Source: Amorphophallus konjac
Taxonomy: Eukaryota; Streptophyta; Magnoliopsida; Alismatales; Araceae
NCBI GenBank assembly: GCA_022559845.1
Contig: CM040128.1
Span: 78,121,247-78,185,246 of the forward strand
Length of the DNA: 64,000 nt
Direction: 5' to 3'
Below are positions 58,145 through 64,000 of this stretch, one piece after another. Within the stretch, counting starts at the first letter, position 1; each line of letters starts with the position of its first letter. The notes below the pieces were generated by a model, which ran no database searches, had not been told where the DNA came from, and was given only the letters and a program-made list of their open reading frames with translations. The position numbers and the translations under genes are program-made.

Positions 58145-59395
58145 GCGTCCGGAAACGGGACATCTTTAATTAGTTCTCATTCCAACTGTAATGAATAAAC
58201 TATTAAAATATGTAAAACCAAACTAGTACTTTAATCACTCAAGTTCTGAATCTAAAGTGCTATATATACTTAAATTCGACTCTATTTTCTCTCTCTGTGT
58301 GCGTAAGAAGCTACCCGCATGTGCAAATCACTATTGACCCTAAATGCAAAGTTTTTCCTACATGTATATTGTCAACGCTTACAAACTAATGAGCATTATT
58401 CTCGAGGTGATTTTTCTACATATGAAAACCTCCCATAAAGACATACCTCATCTTACATCTAACTTATATATTAAATAACATTCAAAGAAAAAAATGTAAC
58501 ACTCTCATTTCCCTACCTATAGAAGGTGGGGAACCTTCTCTCATCACAGCAATGAACTAGAGAGAGAGAGATAGTATAATTCAGGCAAGTATATATATAT
58601 AGAGAGAGAGAGAGAGACTTGAGTGTGTGTAATTAAGGTATTTATAAAAAAGAGACTGAGTAAGTGAGATAGAGGATGGGACGTCAGTGAAGGGGGGAAA
58701 GGGAGAAAGATAAAAAAATTAACTAGATTTGAAGGCGGATATATACTCCACAAACATTGGATCTTAACTACATTTGAGAAATACTCGCTGTATATATCAT
58801 CGTGTGTACTTGTACCGTGTCCTCTTTCATACTCCCCTTTTATTAATCTACGGTTGTGCGAATTCGATGAATGTAGTATGTACTATAATTAATCTGGGTT
58901 CGTACAATTAGATGTATGTGTTATGTATTAAGCAGAGTTAAAAGATCACACCTATATTGAGATTTGAACTTGTTGAGCATTGCAGAAAGTATTAGTACTC
59001 GAATATGAAAGTTCATTGAATCGGTCCGCTCACTAGCTATCCTCCCTAGAGCCACCGTTATTCATCGCCCAACTACTCCGCTAGATTTCTCGTCATAAAA
59101 AAAACCTTCCTTTTCCCGAATCTAAAGAATACCTACATTTGATTAACATTGATGTAACACTACCAGAAAAAATAATCAATAAATTAATTTACATGCTTTA
59201 TTTTCCCCTCCCATCACCCTAACAATAAATCTATTTAAGATTACAGAAATTAAAATAAATTCAAACAACATATAAAAATAAAATCAATTTTTACTTACTG
59301 TTTATTCGCAAAAAACTCTGATTCTTTCGTTCCCGTCCTCTCGACCGATTATCCTACCATGCATAAAAATATATTAAATAAAATAAAATAAAATT
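58145..59395. other. CACTA interior, no gene recognised
   Basis: AT-rich with a short TA/GA microsatellite at 58560-58618. A stray CACTACCAGAAAA at 59158 resembles a CACTA terminus but has no partner with a matching duplication. Confidence 0.5.
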
Positions 59396-59399
59396 AATT

Positions 59400-60040
59400 T
59401 ATCTAATTCACACAGTGAGGGTGAGAGAGGGCGGGAGCACGGAGGGGGAGGGGGGCCAACGGTGCATGTGTCTGTGTCTGTGCGTGCGTGTGTACGTGTG
59501 TGAGTGTGTCTGTGAGGGGGAAGGGGGGGGCAACTGGAGAGGGAGAGAGGGCGAGGGAGGGGGAGGGGGGCTGCCAACACAGCGATGGAGAGGGACAGGA
59601 CCGTGAGAGGGGAAGGGAGAACGAGAGAGGGAGGGGGTCGACCACCCCCGGCCGGTGCCTCCTCTGCCGGGTGAGCGCCTCCTCTGCCGAGTGTGTGCGT
59701 GAGAGGGAGTGATGGAGCAGGAGAGGGAGAGGGAGTGAGGGAGACTAAGAGGGGGAGAGGGAGAGGGAGAGTGTTACAGAGAGAGGGAGAGGGATCGAGA
59801 GGGTTTACCTACCGAAGTGAGGACGGTGACGGCGAGTTTCGGCCGGTGATCGAGGACGAGGACGGCGACGGCGTGGATGACCACGGCCAGCGGAGATGGG
59901 TAGGGCGGCGACGGCGACGGCTCCGGGGGAGACGGCGGTAGGGAGAAGGACGAAAGAGAGAATGAGAGGGAGAGTGGGGGGGAAGTGAGTGACAGGGAGT
60001 GGCGGGGAGGGGGCCGATTTGGGCGCGGGAATTCGTGATT
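59400..60040. repeat. GAGAGG-rich low-complexity tract in CACTA 5' region
   Basis: Purine-rich (GAGAGGGA)n on the plus strand, with a GGCGACGGC-rich patch at 59826-59940. In the TNP2 transcription direction this would be a CT-rich leader just inside the promoter end of the transposon. Confidence 0.75.
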
Positions 60041-60045
60041 TTCAG

Positions 60046-60291
60046 ACAGCATTTCAGACGGTATTTCAGATTAACTATATTTTTGTCTGAAATTTTAATA
60101 AATTTCAGACGGAATAGTTTCCGTCTGAATATAAGTCTCAAATTGAGACGGATAATGCGACAGATAATTATACGTCTGAAATAGAGATGGATTTTCAGAC
60201 GAAATATATCCGTCTGAAATTTAGACGGATATTGAGACTCAAATAGATCCGTCTGAAATTCCCGTCGCTAATCGCGCCTTTTCTTGTAGTG
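60046..60291. repeat. CACTA terminal and subterminal repeats, right end
   Basis: About ten TTCAGACGG or CCGTCTGAAAT motifs, then the terminal inverted repeat ending GTAGTG. Promoter-side end for the minus-strand genes. Confidence 0.85.
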
Positions 60292-60294
60292 TGT

Positions 60295-60902
60295 CTACAA
60301 CTAATTCCTCCCAACCCACAACGACATAAGTAAACATTAGATCAAAATTGATGCACCCCATTACATTTTGAGATGTTTCACCCTTTCGATTTCGATAACA
60401 AGGTGGTCAATAGTTGAAACTTTTGCAGATATATGTGTGCCATCAATTACACCCAATACATTCTAATGAAGAGAAAGACATAATTAATGATAATTGACAA
60501 TCAATAACTAAGAACTAATAAATGCATATATATTTGGTAAGTGAGGGTACATCACGTCACCTTGAAGAACGGGTAAAATTTTGGATCATGTCAAATTTTT
60601 GGATGTACTGGATCTTCAACAGAGGGCTTCTTAATGCAGTCATGACGTAGGGATAAGACTGCCCTGACTACATTGTTAAAATGTTGACTTATCGTCTCGC
60701 CTAAATGTTGGAATAATTCTCTGAGCAACCTATTACCAACTCCATGGCCAACCTCGAGAAGGAAGATAGCTAATTGCTCAGTGGCTGACGTATTTTTGGT
60801 GTCATTGAGTACACCCCTTTCCATCAATTTATCCCTTAACCTCAAGAATAAAGTTGGGTGCACCCAAAAAATGAAGTATGATTTGCCCACATGACCAACC
60901 AT
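60295..60902 (-). pseudogene. PIF/Harbinger DDE transposase, N-terminal half
   Basis: The minus strand encodes LFLRLRDKLMERGVLNDTKN, TEQLAIFLLEVGHGVGNRLL, FQHLGETISQHFNNVVRAVL, then GVIDGTHI (first catalytic aspartate, near 60440), NVMGCINFDLMFTYVVVGWE and a break at the CACTA target site. There are two or more frame changes (after 60590 and near 60385). The rest of the protein is at 45142-45687. Confidence 0.88.
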
Positions 60903-61392
60903 TAATTGTTTAACTCACCTATGACCTCTCCCAACATCTGTGTGCATTGAGGTCTAGGGATACATGTGTGGGAGGACAAGTGTTGAATGAGGAGTACATG
61001 TTCAACTTCATCCCAATACTCCTCATCCATCATAAACTTGATGAGCTCGCCAAGTGAAGGATCGGTGTTAGTGGTTCCAGAATTCATTAATGAAGTAAAA
61101 ATAAAAAATCCTATATGAAAAAAACAACAAACATTAAAAATGTGAAAGAGCATATCATGAAGCAATTCATGTAAATGAAGCATTATAAAAGTTATTCACA
61201 TTTGATTGCAGTAATAAATGAGAATAGTAAAAATTACACATGAAATTGAAAACATAAAAAGGATACGAAGCATAATCAATAGTAGCCCAGGCGGCTCAAT
61301 ATCCATCTCACTTTCAAGTCTTCTGGGAGGGCCATAAAGATGGAACGATCCTTGGTAGCCCTGATAAACTCAATAGATCTATAAATATCCTA

Positions 61393-62332
61393 CTAAGGGA
61401 GTCCAAGCAACTTGATAAGCATATCAATTGTCTTATCCATTGGCGGTGTAACTTTTTTCTGTAATTGAAGCATCTCCCTTACCAAGCTCAACCTATCATG
61501 ACCTAGGCCCGCCAACTTCTCAATTGCATCCTCATTAGCATGGGAAGCCAACTTTCTCTTCCCACTAATATTACTAGATGAAGGAATACTCTTGGACATA
61601 GAGGGAGCGGCCCTGGTTGAATCAACATTCGGAACTTCCATTTGGGGGAGTTGCTCAATATTTTCAGGACTGTCGGTGTTATTAATAAAACTATTAATAT
61701 TAAAATATAGTCCTGATTCTTCCTCTATAGTCTGCTGCTCCTCCTCACCGGGATCATTGCGTGTGTCTAGATAAGAGGAACCTTCATTGCATATAACGTC
61801 ATCCCCTCTTGACATGGAATTAGAACAAATAAGCTCTATTTGTTTGAAAATCAAGAAAGACTTCCCTTGAATTGATTTGTACTCTTTATTAGTCTGAAAA
61901 TTAAGCTGACATGTTATTCATTCAAACAAAATAAAATTGAACAATTGATTGTGCAATACGTATGTTACATATCGTTATAAGATCATCCCAAGTTTTGTTT
62001 GTGCCTGGGACTGGCAATTGTTTGTCCTCATCCCAGTCTCATCCTGATCGATTCCTTACACTCACAATTAAATAGTACATTTTCTTCAAATTTTTAAACC
62101 AAATTTTCAAATTCTTCATTGAATATCCTAACTTGGTCAACTCATTAGATTTCTTTATTGTTTGTCTCCATATCTCCTTTATGAAATTCTCATTGGCAAA
62201 ACCATCATTGCTCATCTTGTGTTCTACGAGGAGATCTACAAAACACAAATCCGCCTCGTTGCTCCAGTTCACAACTCTACTTTTTCCATCTTTAGATGCA
62301 CTCATATTTTTTACAAGAAGATATTTAATCAT
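61393..62332 (-). pseudogene. Myb/SANT-like DNA-binding protein of PIF/Harbinger
   Basis: Exon-like block 62332-62039 encodes VNWSNEADLCFVDLLVEHKM, FIKEIWRQTIKKSNELTKLG and YSMKNLKIWFKNLKKMYYLI, the Myb/SANT-like domain common to ORF1 of PIF/Harbinger elements. Block 61854-61393 continues with acidic/Ser-rich residues and a KLAGLGHDRLSLVREMLQLQ helix near the C-terminus. ORF1 proteins of this kind bind the transposon ends and escort the transposase. Both are on the same strand as the DDE gene and upstream of it. The two blocks are probably exons (about 185 bp between them); a stop at 62039 without a clear donor leaves intactness unsure. Confidence 0.75.
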
Positions 62333-62977
62333 TATGAAAGGAGAAGTGAGATCAATGCCAATACAGCATATACTTGTGAATAAACTTTCAGGCTAACACA
62401 CAAAATGAGTAATTACGTACACTAGTATTTTACTATAAAAAATAGAATGTCCATATGAGTGTTAATAAAGACATTATAAAGCACCCAAAGATCTAAAAAA
62501 TGCACAAGATAATATTCTAATCATACTAACAATAACATGGACTTTGACATGCCCTAAACAAGATAGTTAATATGGCCCAAACAAAATTTTCACATTAAGC
62601 ATGTTATACATCACACTAGGCTTCATAAATAGTATTTCACAATAGCATCAATGACATCCACAAGAGAGGTAAATCACATCTACCATAGTGGTACGAGGTT
62701 ACGTGGTTACCTTACGAGAAGGAGCAGCTTGCACACCAGAGGGGAAGGAGCAGTTCATACACCAGACAGGAAGAAGCAATGAAGGGGAGGGAGACGTCAA
62801 CAGGAAGGAGCAATCTACATCAACGGGAGAAGGGGTACCCTGCAAGCTTATCACAAAATATCATTAGCAATAACAGACACACACATAGAGATGACGGAGA
62901 GGAACATAGTGCAGGGGGTAGAAGGGAGCCGACAGAGGAAATAGGGGAGTGGGGTCGATCGATATGGGGCCTAGAGT
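62333..62977. other. Intergenic, nothing recognised
   Basis: AT-rich to mixed composition; no protein similarity seen on either strand. Presumed upstream region of the Myb/SANT-like gene. Confidence 0.4.
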
Positions 62978-63225
62978 AGCTGTGGCCTAGGGTTTTCTCA
63001 CAAAAGGAGCTAGACGGCCGAGATGGGGAAGAGGGGAGAGAGGTTAACACATCACACAAGGGTTTCTGTGGCCTAGGGTTTCCTCACAGAAGGACCTACG
63101 CAGCCGAGATAGGGGAGAGGGGAGAGAGGTCGACAGAACACACACTAGGGTTTCTATGGCATGGGGATTTCCTCACAGATGGAGCTAAACAGCCGAGATA
63201 GGGGAGAGGGAAGAGAGGATGAGTC
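62978..63225. repeat. Tandem repeat, three copies, about 85 bp
   Basis: Copies share CTGTGGCCTAGGGTTT or CTATGGCATGGGGATT, TCCTCACAGA, GCCGAGATAGGGGAGAGG and GAGAGAGG. They start near 62980, 63068 and 63155. Confidence 0.85.
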
Positions 63226-64000
63226 CTACGAACTTGGTTGAAGAGCAAGAGGGGTTAATCGCGAGAGAGGGGAGAAACAGTGCCATCGGCCAAGGCCACG
63301 AGCCGGAGATGCTCCCTAAAGGACATCAAGGTTCACAGGAAGCTGGCCGGAGATGATCAGAGACGATGCGTAGCAAAGGGGAGAGCTCCAATGGCAACTA
63401 TCGGAGACGGTGCATAGCAGAGCGGGAGAGATTCGGCGGAGAGCACGAAGGGAGAAACAACACGATCGAGCGAGGGCACGAGCCGGAGCCGGAGCCGGTT
63501 GGATAAGATAGCAACCTTCCGAGGGAGTCGGCCGGAGACGATTACTGGCCGTAGCAGAGGGAGAGCTCCACCGTAGAAGCAGAAGGGAATCGCGAGAGAC
63601 ACGTGAGCAGTGGGATTGCGAGGGCACGATGGGGGGGTCAATCGGGAGAGGGCGAACGGGGATGGGGATAAGTCATTCCAAAATTATTTTTCCCCATGTT
63701 TAATCTCATTTACGGGGTTAAACTCATTCCCTCTATCCCTGGATAACCTCCCAAATTCTGTGCCTACCAAACACAGAACATGGTTAATTTGGGGTTAACC
63801 CACCTCCATCCCCATATCAAATGCCCCGAGAATCTATGTGCATATGTATAGAGAGAGAATTTCGAGATTGCAGCACCGATGATGACTATAGCAACCCCAT
63901 CTCTTGATATCTCTCTACGTCTTCTCTCTCCTCATCTTTTTTCTATATGTGAGTCGATTGCACTGACTGTGATAATCACAGGAGATCCCAATTTAGTGAT
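63226..64000. other. Purine-rich then mixed sequence, possible transposon end
   Basis: GAGA- and CGGAG-rich to 63650. At 63700-63830 several GGGGTTAAAC/GTTAACCC words and CATATCAAATGCCCCG could be the outer end of the PIF/Harbinger element, but no matching partner was found on the left side. Confidence 0.35.

Larger units (their letters stand above)
45688..60291 (-). mobile_element. CACTA (En/Spm) DNA transposon, 14.6 kb
   Basis: Terminal inverted repeats CACTACCAGAAAAGGCGGG (45688) and its near-inverse ending at 60291 (CACTACAAGAAAAGGCGCG when inverted), with the 3-bp duplication TGT at 45685-45687 and 60292-60294. Subterminal CAGACGG/CCGTCTG motifs fill 45688-46250 and 60046-60291. Genes on the minus strand are TNP2 (52040-55680) and a TNPA-like gene (46376-51911). 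It interrupts a PIF/Harbinger transposase gene. Both genes carry stops or frameshifts, so this copy is probably not autonomous. Confidence 0.95.

Noticed and set aside
59158..60291. A second, small CACTA element starting at CACTACCAGAAAA (59158)
   Set aside because: The flanks (TAA before, TGT after 60291) do not match, whereas TGT matches at 45685-45687 and 60292-60294. Left as a stray terminus.
63640..63830. Right terminal inverted repeat of the PIF/Harbinger element
   Set aside because: GTTAACCC and CAAATGCCCC words are suggestive, but no inverse partner was found at 39.7-45.1 kb and no TTA/TAA target duplication was seen.

Overview
The window is nuclear DNA of a flowering plant: Tat-lineage Ty3/gypsy elements with a second RNase H domain, a Ty1/copia element, CACTA and PIF/Harbinger DNA transposons, MITEs, and one STIG1-like secreted cysteine-rich protein gene. 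The GC-rich coding style of that gene and the element types suggest a monocot; I cannot name the species. About 85% of the window is transposable-element sequence, and the STIG1-like gene (11.0-11.55 kb) is the only convincing intact host gene.

Layout. (1) 1-8073: a decayed minus-strand Tat-type gypsy element whose 5' LTR (7171-8073) is present and whose 3' LTR lies left of the window. (2) 8.07-15.9 kb: host intergenic DNA with the STIG1-like gene, microsatellites and three related palindromic elements carrying inverted pairs of degenerate tRNA-like modules. (3) 15917-39656: a plus-strand Tat-type gypsy element with TSD CATTA. It holds three later insertions: a 685-bp foldback CACTA MITE in its 5' LTR (TSD CAC), a complete minus-strand copia element in pol (21748-30967, TSD CGAAG), and a 2.7-kb solo LTR (34128-36819, TSD AAGGG) inside an antisense Transposase_28-type gene. 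(4) 39.7-45.1 kb: AT-rich DNA, a 1-kb CA microsatellite and a small zf-GRF gene remnant. (5) 45.1-62.3 kb: a PIF/Harbinger unit (DDE transposase and Myb/SANT-like protein, both minus strand) split by a 14.6-kb CACTA transposon (45688-60291, TSD TGT). (6) 62.3-64 kb: low-complexity sequence with short repeats.

The CACTA transposon is the most unusual part. It carries broken TNP2 and TNPA-like genes. The TNPA-like gene has a five-copy, phase-preserving 57-63-nt mini-exon expansion and a 178-bp satellite with dimeric higher-order structure in its last intron. Upstream of TNP2 lies a hairpin-rich tract. It contains a captured, intronless fragment of a SNF2 ATPase resembling DRD1 of RNA-directed DNA methylation, part of which is duplicated as two 383-bp inverted arms around a 19-bp loop. 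A transcript through it would fold into long double-stranded RNA matching a host silencing factor. Next to it is an array of five perfect or near-perfect palindromes.

Chronology. By eye, both nested LTR elements differ between their own LTRs by about 1.5%, so the gypsy element and the copia element inside it inserted close together in time. Nearly all coding regions carry stops or frameshifts, so no element here looks autonomous now. All identities and counts were made by eye and are approximate.
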